This document shows positions 52,407 to 64,000 of a DNA stretch of 64,000 bases, piece by piece. The DNA is from Flaccisagitta enflata (Eukaryota; Chaetognatha; Sagittoidea; Aphragmophora): assembly GCA_965153355.1 (NCBI GenBank), contig OZ231127.1, positions 77,686,001-77,750,000 on the forward strand, in the 5' to 3' direction. Made by a program: the position numbers and the translations under genes. Below the pieces are notes generated by a model. The model ran no database searches. It was not told the origin of the DNA and saw only the letters and a list, made by a program, of their open reading frames with translations. The number at the start of each line of letters is the position of its first letter. Positions within the stretch are counted from its first letter, which is position 1.

Positions 52407-52939
52407 GCGCGCGCGTAATTAATTTGCGTGTGCGTGCGCGACGTTGTCATGCTCGAGAGAATTAATCACGCCTGAGTCTCTTGAGATGATTTAGATTTAA
52501 AAGTGAGTGGACAGAAAATCAATCGAGTTTTAATCGGAATTCCGATTTTTGAAGAAAAAAGAAAAAGAAATAACAATTGAAAAAAAAAAAAGAAAAGAAA
52601 AAGAACTAAAAATTGGAAAAGAATAAGAAAAGAAAAAGAAAGACACAGAGATATGATGATATGAAGAAAGGGCGTTGGGAAAGACAAACCCGTTCGAGTT
52701 GTTTAGGAAATTCTTCAAGTGAAAAAAGTGAACAAATCAATAAGCTACGCACTGTTTCATTTGGTATTCTACATGTGTTTGACTCGAGTGAACTTCTTGA
52801 ATATACGCTCACAAAAGGATGGAAACTTCAAAACAGAGAAAAATGATGTTTCTGTTGGATTTATTTATCCATGAAAAACCAATGACAGGGGAAAAACAAC
52901 AACATCCACAATAAAAGCAACGAAGACAGCGTAAAAAAC

Positions 52940-53064
<125 letters not shown>

Positions 53065-53226
53065 AAATAATAAGAGGAGTAAAAACTCAATGTTATTTCC
53101 TTCATCAAAAATCGGAAAGAGGCAAAAAATTTAAAAGGAAAAAGAGAAATATGTAAACAAACAAACAAAAAAAAAAAAGAAATAAAAAAAAAAGCGAAAT
53201 AACGAATCATTGAAAAGGACTAGATT

Positions 53227-53230
<4 letters not shown>

Positions 53231-53279
<49 letters not shown>
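53231..53279. repeat. (CT)n tract just upstream of a start codon
   Basis: About 49 bp of CT ending 13 bp before the ATG at 53,293. It lies in the presumed 5' leader or promoter of the Ser-rich gene; GAGA/CT tracts can act as promoter elements in animals, but no function is shown here. Confidence 0.9.
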
Positions 53280-53282
<3 letters not shown>

Positions 53283-53292
53283 CCGTGTCACC

Positions 53293-53473
53293 ATGGATAC
53301 AATGCGTTATTGGTGGCGAAAGAAAGTCAATTCGGCTTCATCCTCACCGGAGATTTTGCGCCGGAATCATCCTTGTGGCAATGTGGTAACTCCGGCCAAT
53401 ATTCCCTCCTTTACCATCCCCATTCCAGTCGTGGAAATTCAAACCAGTCCGACTCAATGCAACGAAACTGAAG
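53293..53473 (+). CDS. Ser-rich gene, exon 1 (start exon)
   Basis: 60 codons plus one base. Donor GAAG|GTACGTT. It ends in phase 1, which fits exon 2. Confidence 0.7.
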
Positions 53474-53603
53474 GTACGTTCGGGTAGAGCGACGTCCGTC
53501 CGTCAATCGATTTTTCCGTCCGTCCATCTGTCAGTCCCAAACGCATTGCAACAAAACAGATCCGATATCATCAAATTCAATTGACCTTAGTGAAAAGACT
53601 TCC

Positions 53604-53960
53604 TCGGTTGCGGACACGCGACTCCTACCCTTCCATCCGTCCATCCGTCCGTCCATCATAAGATGTTCGTCCGTCACAAAATGGTTTGTGGAGGTTTTCT
53701 GCTCATGCCCACCTGTCTGCATCTAACGTTACAGTGTATGCCGTGTATACTGCCTTTTTTGAATCAAATGAACCGTATCTCTCGTTCGCTCGGGCGGTGG
53801 CTGTAATAGCGTAATACCGCCCGCAAATAAAGGTCGTCATGCAACAGCTAACTGACCAACAGACGTCTATCTTGCAGACAAACCATTTTTACCAACCGAA
53901 GCTATTTCCCCTGCCCAACCGCGAGCGACTGCTTATGGGCCGTGTATCGTATCTTGTTTC
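53604..53960 (-). mobile_element. Family A fragments in intron 1
   Basis: GTTGCGGACACGCGACT and CCATCCGTCCATCCGTCC at 53,604-53,660; TGCCCACCTGTCTGCATCTA near 53,705; then CGCTCGGGCGGTGGCTGTAA and GACTGCTTATGGGCCGTGTA near 53,790-53,955. Confidence 0.5.
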
Positions 53961-54254
53961 CATGGAACTTTTACCTAAAGCGAGGCGCAGCTTTTCAGTC
54001 ACATATGACCTTAGCCTGTGGTACTTAGGTTGGTTGATGTTAGAGATGAAGAGTCGGCTATGGAAAAGCTTCTAAGTAGCGTTTCCTCTTAGGCACCATG
54101 ATCTAAAGTAGGAGTCTATCTCTGAAGTCTCAATGGATAAGCCATCCATGCGCGGAGAGCGGGGCACTATGGCCCACAATGACCCCCTTAGGGCCCCTAT
54201 CAACGAAAATTACTTATCTCAACATTCACCACCCCAAACCACCCTTGAGTCTTT

Positions 54255-54330
54255 GGGTTCAATTGAACCCCGCAATAACGGATCTCAAGGGATCAACAAA
54301 TTTTATCCACTATAGATGGATTTCCATTAC
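54255..54330 (+). mobile_element. Pogo/Tigger-like terminal fragment
   Basis: TGAACCCCGCAATAACGGAT, AAGGGATCAACAAATTTTAT and CCACTATAG resemble one terminus of 49,211-50,658. The other end is not identified. Confidence 0.45.
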
Positions 54331-55289
54331 TGCTAATATGGAATTATAACAAAATGGCATGAAAGGATTGAAAATCTTAATCCTTCATAGGCGGATTTTT
54401 GTAACTCATGGATCGTTGTAAAGCATCGTTTTCAAAAATCCTTCATCTTCCGTTTTTGTCTTAGCCTTGAAGTTCTCACACAAATCCCAGAAATCAGCAA
54501 AATCCTATATAGTTTTGTTACAAAACAAATACATTTTTGATTAAAAAAAATCTTAGTCTGACAAAATATTAACTTAAAAGTCAGAACATAAATTATGACA
54601 TAGCTTACTTAAAATCAGATACACAATTTTTCAAAAAGGAAAAAAATTAATCACATATCATCATATTGATTTTTCCCACTGCATTATGCAAATTAAGTCG
54701 TGAAAATGTATTTTTAAAAAAACAAGATGAATGATTTTTGATACAAGAAAAATGATAAGGATCCTAGAATCAGCTTTTCCACATTAGGTAAAGAGGGTGA
54801 AAAAAAAATCCTAATTTTTGCTATGTCAAGATTCAAGAACCCAAGTGCTACATTTTGCTATGCTTGCTTTGCTCGCTTTGCTTGCTCAATCCATTCTCAG
54901 GCTGGCTCACTCACTTTACTCACTCCCTCGTAAGACAGCTAACATGCAAAAAGGAGTGTTCATACTGAAAACGCGATTAAAAGTAAAGAACGCGATTGTT
55001 GTCGTCACTCGAAACACGCCCTTAGTCGCGCGCTCTTCAATCTGAAATGGCGTTACCGTTACTGTGCCTGTGCGTGCACACGTGAACAGGTCTGCGACAT
55101 CTTGAGAAAGAAACATCTGCTGTTGTTAAGTGGCGCTTATGGAACGCTTGTATATGTATCGTGATAGATTGCTTTTAATTAAGGGATTAAGGAAAATAAA
55201 TGACATAGAAAGGCAGACAGTATCTGATTATTTTTTCTTTCGTTGATTATTTTTTCTCATCCCCATCAGATTTCTAATTTTGTTTAGAT

Positions 55290-55447
55290 TTTTCTCTCTT
55301 TCTTTGTTTCTTTGTTTCGTTGTTTCTTTCTTTCTTTGTTTTTTGTTTCTTTCTTTCTCTTGTTCCTTTGTTTCTTTGTTTCTTTCTTTCTCTTGTTCCT
55401 TTGTTTCTTTGTTTCTTTGTTTGTTTCTTTGTTTGTTTCTTTTTTTT

Positions 55448-55535
<88 letters not shown>

Positions 55536-55540
55536 TTTTT
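55290..55540. repeat. (TTTC)n tetranucleotide tract
   Basis: TTTC/TTTG repeats with a pure TTTC core at 55,450-55,535, inside intron 1 of the Ser-rich gene. Poly-Phe/Leu/Ser frames are artefacts. Confidence 0.95.
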
Positions 55541-55760
55541 CCTTCCTCTTTCTCTATCTTTCTTTGCTCCTCAGCATATGTTTTCTTTTACCATTAATTT
55601 CTTCATTCGGTATCAAAGCAGCCCCCTGATGCTTCAAATGACCCCCCTGTTTAATTAAATGTCCGAACGAACGTCTAAAGAAATACGCCTTTTTTGCATC
55701 TGAAATGAACATGAATCTTTCTTCTTAATGAATCAATCTTCCTCTTTTCACTCTTGTCAG

Positions 55761-56000
55761 GTTTCGGTTCCGGCTCGAATCGCTTCTCAAACGCCTCGTC
55801 GAAAGAGACTCCTGCTGCTGCAGCTGCTGCAGCCGCCGCGTTAGAATCTGCTGCTCCTCTTTCCTCTCCTCCTGCAGCAGTCTCGCCGACTCCCAAGACT
55901 TCGATGGGTCGAAATGACGGATTTGGTTACACAGTTCCAAACCCTTTTCAACTTAGCAACATCGGAAACAATCATCTCACCAGCGCCTTCATTAAAACAG
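55761..56000 (+). CDS. Ser-rich gene, exon 2
   Basis: Acceptor CTCTTGTCAG|GTTTCGG; donor AAAACAG|GTTTCA, which is weak. 240 bp, phase 1 at both ends. Encodes FGSGSNRFSNASSKE, an Ala run, and PFQLSNIGNNHLTSAFIKTG. Confidence 0.68.
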
Positions 56001-56074
56001 GTTTCACCTCATTTGTTGGTCCGTTTGTCGCTCCATCTGCGTATGTGTGCTTTTTGGGCTGCGGCTCAGCTCTC

Positions 56075-56160
56075 ACTCCACTTCTTCAGCTAATCCCCCC
56101 AAGCAGGGCATCGAGTAGCGCTTGCCACATGCAATGTTTGGATGACTTGTTCCGCTTTCC
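56075..56160 (-). repeat. Family B end fragment in intron 2
   Basis: TCACTCCACTTCTTCAGCTA and AAGCAGGGCATCGAGTAGCG match the outer end of family B at 58,825-58,880. Confidence 0.55.
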
Positions 56161-56684
56161 TGCCGAGTAGTGTATATTTTCCCTTGAGATCTTCCGACTT
56201 ATCTACCGCATTCTTGTCAAAGCGCAAGGGAAAAAAATCTGAGCTCCTTGAGCAATGTCATACCGATGCGTGATATATGCTTCCATAACTTACAAGCGGT
56301 GTGAGGAGCTCATTTGCATATTGCAGTAGTAAGGTTTCTTTCTGCATTTAAGATAATCTTATGTCGTCTAAGATTTATCAATATGCAACACTTTCATGTG
56401 TTTCATCTTCAAGTTACCAAATGAAAATTTATGATTTCTATGATCGTTTTAATTGCGTCACGTCACAGAACGCTGATAAGAATTCTTTGGAATCTCAGCC
56501 AAGTTTGCAAAGTTTAGAATCGAATATTCCTCATCCAGATGAAGGGTAGGCTTCGACCGGTCCTGTTTACAGGCAATTCTCAAACCTTCCGGATCACCTT
56601 CCGGCGGCACGAACGAACCATCGTTACTGTGTGATGATGAAACGTTGGAGGCGCCGCACCAATCTAAAGATTAACAGGTCGCCC

Positions 56685-56910
56685 AAGGGCAATATGTGGT
56701 CAGCGATACCCGTTGCCCTGCTTTGCATGGTTGTAAATCGGAATGAGAGGCAGGGCAGCGGCCCCGAAGGGAACGAAGTCCTGTAGAACACAGGGGACTT
56801 TTTTTTGTTTGTCCGTCCGTTCGTCCGTCCATCCGCCCCCCAGGCCCTCTAAGGCCTGAAATCTACCATCTCAAGCCTAAAATCTGCCCTCTCAGGCCTT
56901 GAACTCTTTG
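56685..56910 (+). mobile_element. Family B fragment in intron 2
   Basis: TGGTCAGCGATACCCGTTGC, GGCAGCGGCCCCGAAGGGAA, GTCCTGTAGAACACAGGGGA, a (GTCC)n patch and a few GGCCTGAAATCTACC-type minisatellite units. Confidence 0.6.
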
Positions 56911-56982
56911 ACGGCCAAAGGCAGTTAGGATAAGGCCATAGGACAACCATTATCAATTTTGCCCAAATTATGGGCCACAGAT

Positions 56983-56986
<4 letters not shown>

Positions 56987-57080
<94 letters not shown>

Positions 57081-57170
57081 CTTCTCCTTCTTCTTTTTCT
57101 TTTTCTTTTTCTTCTTCTTCTTCTTCTTCTTCTTCTTCTTCTTCTTCTTCTTCTTCTTCTTCTTCTTTTT
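56987..57170. repeat. (CT)n then (CTT)n, upstream of exon 3
   Basis: CT at 56,987-57,076 and CTT to 57,170. They lie about 40 bp before the exon 3 acceptor and may supply its polypyrimidine tract. Confidence 0.95.
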
Positions 57171-57210
57171 TTAGCAGTTTTTTCATGCACAATTCTTATT
57201 CGTTGTGTAG

Positions 57211-57546
57211 GTAAATCCGGGGAAGGACGAAGCACCTCGTCTTCGTGTTCCGAGTCTCCGGATGTAGAACGCCGATCGCCAATCGGCCCTTCCGGCCCAC
57301 ACTCCAATCGACTGCTACTCGACCTTCCTCTCGGCGCGAAACCGATCAACAAACACGGCGGAGGCGGCGGCGGAGGAGGAGGAGGTGGAGGAGGAGGAGG
57401 CGTCAGTTTAGCGCCAAAATCCGCGCCGTCGTCGCCGCATCCGATTCAAAGAAGGGCAACTTTGTACGCGGCGCCATCTTCATCATCCACTCACGATGGG
57501 AGAGGGGATGGCTCGACGACGACTATGAAGCCCAGAGCTTGTTCGG
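57211..57546 (+). CDS. Ser-rich gene, exon 3
   Basis: Acceptor TTGTGTAG|GTAAATCC; donor TTCGG|GTGAGG. 336 bp, phase 1 at both ends, so it joins exon 2 directly. Contains SESPDVERRSPIGPSGP, a Gly run at 57,357-57,402 and SPHPIQRRATLYAAP. Confidence 0.72.
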
Positions 57547-57708
57547 GTGAGGAGCATTTATTCATTCATTCATTCATTCATTCATTCATTCATTCATTCA
57601 TTCATTCATTCATTCATTCATTCATTCGTTCATTCATTCATTCATTCATTCATTCATTCATTCATTCATTCATTCATTCATTCATTCAATCATCCAACCC
57701 TTTTCCAG
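57547..57708 (+). other. Intron consisting almost wholly of (CATT)n
   Basis: A 162-bp intron: GTGAGGAG, then more than 30 CATT units (57,557-57,688), then CATCCAACCCTTTTCCAG. The repeat supplies nearly all of the intron length. Confidence 0.8.
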
Positions 57709-58253
57709 AGGATCGGTCTCCCGAGAGGCGAAGTAGCGCCCTTTCCTTTTCGGCGATGACTCCAACGACGGCGGCTTGGAATCGAGTCCGCGGCCACAGC
57801 ACTGGCGCCATCTCATGGCAACAACAACAACAGCTTCAACAACAACACCAACAAAACCAACAACAGCAACAACAACAACAACAACAACACTCGGGCAGCA
57901 ATTCACCCTGGGGCGCCGTAAACGTGTTAGGCGCCTCTCCCTCTAGCAGCTATCCATACGGCGGAGGAGGATTAAACAACAATAACAACAATAACAGTTA
58001 CAACGCGAATAACAACAACAGTAACGTTCTCTACGATATCGGTGCCGGTGGTGCTGGTGGTGGTAGTGGTAGTAGATATGGTAGTCGTCATTCGCTGACC
58101 TCGATACGACAAAATAGTCCCTCGAATCAACATTTGGGATTTGGGTCGTCTGGTTCTGTGTTGGGGTCATCGAGCAGGGTGAATTCCATGGAAGGATGTT
58201 CAGTCGCCATTAACATCGAGCCATGTCATACGCCCTGCCGTCTTTCCCCGCAG
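57709..58253 (+). CDS. Ser-rich gene, exon 4
   Basis: Acceptor CCTTTTCCAG|AGGATCGG; donor CCGCAG|GTAATG. 545 bp, enters in phase 1 and leaves in phase 0. Encodes SPERRSSALSFSAMTP, poly-Gln (57,818-57,889), poly-Asn patches near 57,975-58,022, a Gly/Ser-rich stretch and SRVNSMEGCSVAINIEPCHT. Confidence 0.72.
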
Positions 58254-58256
58254 GTA

Positions 58257-58261
58257 ATGTT

Positions 58262-58297
<36 letters not shown>

Positions 58298-58299
58298 GC

Positions 58300-58397
<98 letters not shown>
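58257..58397. repeat. (TTG)n at the start of intron 4
   Basis: About 140 bp of TTG starting 3 bp after the donor GTAATG; poly-Leu/Val frames are artefacts. Confidence 0.96.
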
Positions 58398-58398
<1 letters not shown>

Positions 58399-58419
58399 CA
58401 TTTGTCCCCACTCATCCAT

Positions 58420-58885
58420 CCTTTTCGGGCAGCAGCCCAAAAGGGTGGATGTCCTGTAGAACTCAGACGTCTGTCCTTCCATCCCTTCTTCCTGCTTTCC
58501 CCTGTCAACCACCAAGGCTTAAATTAGCCCTCCCAGGCCTCAATTTAGCCCTCCAGGCCTCATATCAGCCCTCCAGACCTCAAATCTGCCCTCCACGTGC
58601 AGACCGTCAATAACGCCTCCAAGCATCTAATTAGCCGCTTCTCAAATTTGCCCTCCAAACCTCGAATCTGTTCTTTAAGCCTTAGTTCTGCCCTCAAGCT
58701 CTCAAATTTGCCTTTGGTGGCCTAAATCAGTCATCTAAAGCCTGAAATATGCCCCCTCAGGATATCTGGAAATTTCCCCCTATGTTCTACAGGGCATTGG
58801 CCTTCTTGGGCAGCTGCCCGGCTTTCACTCCACTTCTTCACTGGATCACTCCCAGCAGGGCATCGGGTACCGCTGACCTCGAGCG
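58420..58885. mobile_element. Family B foldback element in intron 4
   Basis: GGGCAGCAGCCCAAAAGGGT and GTCCTGTAGAACTCAG on the left; an array of CCTCCAGGCCTCATATCAGC-like units at 58,515-58,760; then TATGTTCTACAGGGCATTGG, CTTCTTGGGCAGCTGCCCGG, GATCACTCCCAGCAGGGCAT and CGGGTACCGCTGACC on the right. Confidence 0.7.
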
Positions 58886-58910
58886 ATCCTTGGATGAATA
58901 GTTCATGGAT

Positions 58911-59028
58911 CCTCTGTCTTTCGCAGTCAACCTGATCCTCGCCATCGTTAGTGTCTCCAATTGGTTCCTCAATCGTGGCAGGCAGCAGTCATCCTTCATT
59001 GCTCATCATTTCATCCTTTCTTATCGTT
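58911..59028 (+). pseudogene. Upstream duplicate of exon 5 acceptor and 5' half
   Basis: CTGTCTTTCGCAG|TCAACCTGATCC and the next 80 bp repeat the start of exon 5, 118 bp further upstream. In the exon frame the third codon is TGA (AGG in exon 5), so use of this acceptor would end translation at once. It is a decayed tandem duplicate, or an unproductive alternative exon. Confidence 0.65.
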
Positions 59029-59167
59029 CCTTTGTCTTTCACAGTCAACCAGGTCCTCGCCATCGTTGGTGTCTCCCATTGGCTCCCCCGTCGTGGCAGG
59101 CAGCAGTCATTTATCCCCACTCATCTCGAGACACGGATCCCCAACCACAATCTCAAACTCGTCCAGG

Positions 59168-60639
<1,472 letters not shown>

Positions 60640-61218
60640 GTTATCTACAAGTAGGTATAAAAAAGTTATTGCTGAGGTAGGAAGCGAGAAAGACCGAAAG
60701 AGAAAGACTGGTTGAGGTCGCGGAAGTGAAATAAATTGTTGTTTTATTTACCTCTCGAGTCACTCCAACGTTCGAGGTCACATCACCTCTGATCGAAGAG
60801 GAAAAGACAGACTGGACGACAGACATACAGACAGAGAAATATACAGACAGAAACACAGACGAAACGAAACTCTGTCAAAGAGGGGAAGATCACAGACTTA
60901 GAGACAAACATAATTTCCAGTGGTTGTTATTATCGTAGACATTTACACATACCGACATGAATGCGTACGTACAGAAGGTCGGACATACAGAGCGGATCAA
61001 CCAATGAAACAGGAAGTGGTTTGGCGCTGAGGCTGTACAGCGCCGAGGCACCGGGCGCCGGGCAATGGGTCACCGAAGCATGAGTCGCAAATGTCAGAAA
61101 ACCTTTGGACAAAACCGCCCCCGCACCTGTGAAACCGAGGCTAGTGGCCAATTGGCCACGTCACCATTGACAGGTCTTTTTTTTGTTTTTTTGTTTCTTT
61201 CGTTTGTTTTGGTCTTTA
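60640..61218. other. Gene-less stretch with a GC-rich patch
   Basis: 60,800-60,860 is rich in ACAGACAG. 61,020-61,170 is GC-rich and CpG-rich (GCGCCGAGGCACCGGGCGCC) and open on both strands. It could be part of an exon or promoter, but I see no decisive splice signal. Confidence 0.3.
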
Positions 61219-61439
61219 TTTTCAAATGCGAACACGCAAGTCTTTAAGGCTTTGATCGTCGGTTCGTCCTTCCTCCAAAACAGACAGACATTGAAGGAAA
61301 TCTTGATTCTTTTTTTACGTCTTACGGACAAAAGCCCATTTTCAGAGAAAGTGCCTGTGAAATAAAAGAATCGCTTCTAGACATTGTATTCATTACATGC
61401 ATAGTCGGTTTGAATTTTGTCAACTGCTGCAAATGTTGT

Positions 61440-61583
61440 TAGTCGCGGACACGCGACTCTACACCCTGCTGTGTCGGCCGGTAGATACGTCGGTCCGTCA
61501 TATTTTTGAATTCCATGCGGTTTTCGCATTATTGCTCCTGCCCAACTGTCCGCGACTGGATTACTGTGTATCCGGCCTTGTTG
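61440..61583 (-). mobile_element. Family A element, reverse orientation, compact
   Basis: AGTCGCGGACACGCGACT hairpin, CTACACCCTGCTGTGTCGG, TTATTGCTCCTGCCCAAC, GTCCGCGACTGGATTACTG and TGTATCCGGCCTTGTT. Confidence 0.72.
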
Positions 61584-61624
61584 ATTCTTTACTCTCTTCG
61601 GTCATTGACCCTCATATAGGATAT

Positions 61625-61862
61625 TTAGTCGCGTGCACGCGACTCTACAACCCACTCTGTCCGTCTGTCTGTCCGTCCATTGGTCGGTCTATTGAAAACG
61701 CTTAGCTTTTTTTCGTTGTTTTACACCATTTTAAGTCATTTTAAGTTACTTAAAGTTAATATAAGTAAATTTACATTTAGTCTCTTAGTCTTTTGGTCTT
61801 TTAGTCTTTTAGTCTTATGGTCTTAACAACCGCACGCGACTGTAAGGTGTTGGCCTTGTTAA
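61625..61862 (-). mobile_element. Family A element with internal tandem units
   Basis: AGTCGCGTGCACGCGACT, CTACAACCCACTCTGTCCG, a GTCTGTCTGTCCGTCC block, TTTAAGTCATTTTAAGTTAC internal units, five TCTTTTAGTC-type units, CCGCACGCGACTGTAAGG and TGTTGGCCTTGTT. The internal units are those expanded at 1-480. Confidence 0.72.
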
Positions 61863-62311
61863 CCACTTTGGAACATTCTTTTTCTTTTTCTTCTTCTGTT
61901 GCATAAAGGTATCGTTTTCTCGCCTTCCATTAGCAGAGGATTCCCTGAGAGTTTTCTTCTATAAATAGATTTGTCAGATCTTCGTCGAAATCATTTTTGA
62001 GCACATTCTTTAGTGGGAAAAGCTACAAGGGGGCGGGGGGAGGGGGGGTGTTGCTAGCGATTTGATCGCCTTATCATTATTAGTCATTAAGAATTTATAA
62101 GGACCTCTTCCATTTGTTTTAGATTGTGTAAACTGTAAAGTGAGGGATATTGTTCCACTTGTCATTCTACTCAGTACCTTGGATTATATTGTCCGTAGGT
62201 CGCATTAAGCTTGATCTTTATTCCTTCTTCGATGTGTAATTGGATGTCCTATTAATGTTACAATCTAATTTGTTGAATTTTGGTAACACAGGTAACAATC
62301 ATTTGCCCTTG

Positions 62312-62875
62312 ATTTCTCGACTGAGAAAAAGTATTAAGCTTTTACTATCAGATGCTTCTTCTCGATAACCTGGAATTAATTTTTCTTTATAGTACTATTG
62401 TTGACATCTTTTGTGTCAAATTTTCATTGGTCTGTGTCAAATATTTTGTCCAAAACATCGATTTAAAGTAAAAGAAGCATTTTCAGATTAAGCTTTAATT
62501 CATCAAAATTGTTTTTCTTTTGTTTGCTCTTATTTCCTATTGGATTGAGTATCAAATGTCAGATTGGTCATAGTGGAAGACATTTTCAACAAATTTTACA
62601 ATGCATCTTAATTCTAAGACTGTATTGACATTTGAAGCTCAAACCGATCAAAAATGAGAAAAATAAGGGAAAAATGATTTTGATGAATAAGAGATGAATT
62701 GAGCTTCAGCAATAGATACTTGTTTTACTTCAAATTGATGTTGTGGACAAAATATTTTACACAGACCAATGAAATTTTTAAACAAAAAACGTCAAACATA
62801 GTGCTACATAAAAGAATTAATTCCAGGTTATTGATAGGAAGTGCTTGATACTTTTTCCCAGTCGAGATTGAACAC
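62312..62875. mobile_element. Foldback MITE related to 50,766-51,385
   Basis: CTCGACTGAGAAAAAGTATT at the left pairs with AGTGCTTGATACTTTTTCCC and AGTCGAG at the right. Inner blocks (TTGACATCTTTTGTGTCAAA, CATTGGTCTGTGTCAAATAT, TTTGTCC) pair with their complements at 62,735-62,800. Internal motifs resemble the 620-bp MITE. No clear target duplication. Confidence 0.75.
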
Positions 62876-63111
62876 CCGGTATGAATGAATCTGTGTTTAA
62901 GGGCGCGTTTCTTCTCGCAAGCAATCGGTCGCTCGCTACCATTGTTCGCTCGCACCACTCACTCTGCTCACTCGCTCTGCAGCGCTCCGCTTTTCTATGC
63001 TCGCTCGCTCCATTCAGGGGCTCACTCACTCACTTTGCTCACTCCCCTGTGGGACAGTGGAAATTCATGAATATGTGTTCACGGGAACAAACGCGTCTTT
63101 TGCGGTCACTA

Positions 63112-63653
63112 ACAGGGTGTGCAAAATTATCCGGACTTGACAGTTAATTTTCTTAAAAACCCTGTAGAAAAAATAATTTTTGAAATCATGAGAGGTTGAT
63201 ATAAAAAAGTATCCTTTTTAGCATTCAAAACCAGAATTCACAAAGAGTAAAATAGTCAGAAATAATATTTTTCAGGTAAATTTGACGCAGATAAACCACT
63301 CCTCCAAAAGATTAATCAAAAAGAACTGAAATTCTGTTTTTAGTTTTTCTTGCCCTTTTGGTCAAGTTTATTTGCTTTCTGATATTGATTTAACATATCA
63401 GTATTGTATGTGTCAAGCTACAAAAGTCACTATAAAGTAGTTACAAATACAAAAAACTGATTTTTTAACCTATTTTGCCTTTAAAATAAAATGCTGTCAA
63501 AATCAAAATCTTTGCTTCAAATCATTTAACTCCCATAGTGACAAGGGCTTTAGAAAAGACCTACAATCAATTCTAGCTTCTAGTATGACTAACTGGGGTA
63601 CTCTGGCTCAAATCTTGTAGTGCTGGGTTATTTTATAATTTTGCACACCCTGT
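63112..63653. mobile_element. Tc1/mariner-type MITE, 542 bp
   Basis: The inverted ends ACAGGGTGTGCAAAATTAT and complement are bordered by TA (63,110-63,111 and 63,654-63,655). The sequence that flanks it (GGTCAC on the left, GAAACACGCCC on the right) is found nearly contiguous at 55,001-55,021. Confidence 0.8.
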
Positions 63654-63655
63654 TA

Positions 63656-64000
63656 GAAACACGCCCTGAATATCGAAACATCCATGGATCAGATACCAAC
63701 TTTTTGGTCTGACAGATTTAAATGACCGTGAAAAACGTAAGTGCATAGGAAATGAGGAAAAAATAACCGTGAAAAAACCAAGTGAGTGAATAATGTATGA
63801 GGAATGAGAACAACAAACGTTGGCAAATTTCGTGGAATAACCGATGAAGTGGAAATGAAAAATGTACAAGAAGAAAAAGATAAAAGAGGAAATTGTTGGC
63901 AATGGACGAGTCTAGTCGAGTCATCCCAGGTCAGGCAAGGTCAAGAACAACCGTAAACAAAAAGATAACAACTTGCCTAAATTCGGAAGGCCAACAGGCA
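63656..64000. other. No feature recognised
   Basis: AT-rich sequence up to the window end; pyrimidine-rich minus frames lack motifs. No RNA gene or exon can be supported. Confidence 0.4.

Noticed and set aside
54133-54315. 60-codon plus-strand frame in intron 1
   Set aside because: It runs into a pogo-like terminal fragment and has neither splice signals nor recognisable motifs.
56471-56547. An apparently good exon (CACAG|AACGCTG to GATGAAGG|GTAGGC) between exons 2 and 3 of the Ser-rich gene
   Set aside because: Exon 2 ends in phase 1 and exon 3 starts in phase 1, so they join directly. Inserting this piece in that phase gives an immediate stop (AACGCTGATAA read as G-AA CGC TGA).

Overview
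This is repeat-dominated nuclear DNA from a eukaryote, probably an invertebrate animal or a close relative; the sequence does not let me name the species. The evidence is: protein-coding exons with canonical GT-AG introns, very long dinucleotide and trinucleotide microsatellites on both strands, many DNA-transposon derivatives with TA, 4-bp or 8-bp target duplications, and no sign of operons, ribosome-binding sites, rRNA or tRNA. The background is AT-rich, with GC-rich coding islands.

Convincing coding sequence is sparse. (1) Minus strand, 17.5-18.4 kb: two exons of a leucine-rich-repeat/Roc GTPase (Roco-type) protein with an intact P-loop. (2) Plus strand, 53.3-59.2 kb: a five-exon, phase-consistent 5' portion (496 codons) of a Ser/Pro/Gln/Asn-rich protein that I cannot name; it is probably a cytoplasmic regulatory or scaffold protein and continues past its last visible exon. 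(3) Plus strand, 14.4-15.2 kb: one exon with a short IRE1-like kinase segment interrupted by low-complexity inserts. (4) Weaker exon candidates lie at 5.5, 16.8, 27.2 and 32.2-32.6 kb. Nothing shows that these genes share a pathway.

Layout: 0-5 kb, tandem repeats and an hAT-like insertion inside a 48-bp minisatellite; 7.0-9.3 kb, an 85-bp satellite; 9.9-17.5 kb, purine and pyrimidine tracts, MITEs, the kinase-like exon and a small exon; 17.5-18.5 kb, Roco exons; 19-25 kb, several foldback MITEs; 25-34 kb, satellite, duplicated blocks and foldback elements carrying about 20-bp minisatellites; 35.8-42.2 kb, a 6.4-kb element with about 1.45-kb inverted arms, a GATG target duplication and an empty site elsewhere in the window; 43.7-46.5 kb, a 29/58-bp satellite; 46.7-52.8 kb, second copies of blocks seen at 25-36 kb; 53.3-59.2 kb, the Ser-rich gene; 59.2-60.5 kb, sequence nearly identical to 42.3-43.7 kb; 61-64 kb, further dispersed elements and MITEs.

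Two dispersed families recur throughout. Family A is about 150-240 bp, with GTCC/GGAC-rich sequence next to a terminal hairpin whose ideal form is AGTCGCGTGCACGCGACT. Family B is a foldback element with ends like GGTCAGCGGTACCCG that carries an internal minisatellite. The most informative structure is a mosaic duplication: 34.6-43.7 kb looks like a partial copy of 50.7-60.5 kb that lacks most of the Ser-rich gene and has gained the 6.4-kb element. The other copy has gained a 620-bp MITE, so each paralogue serves as the other's empty site.
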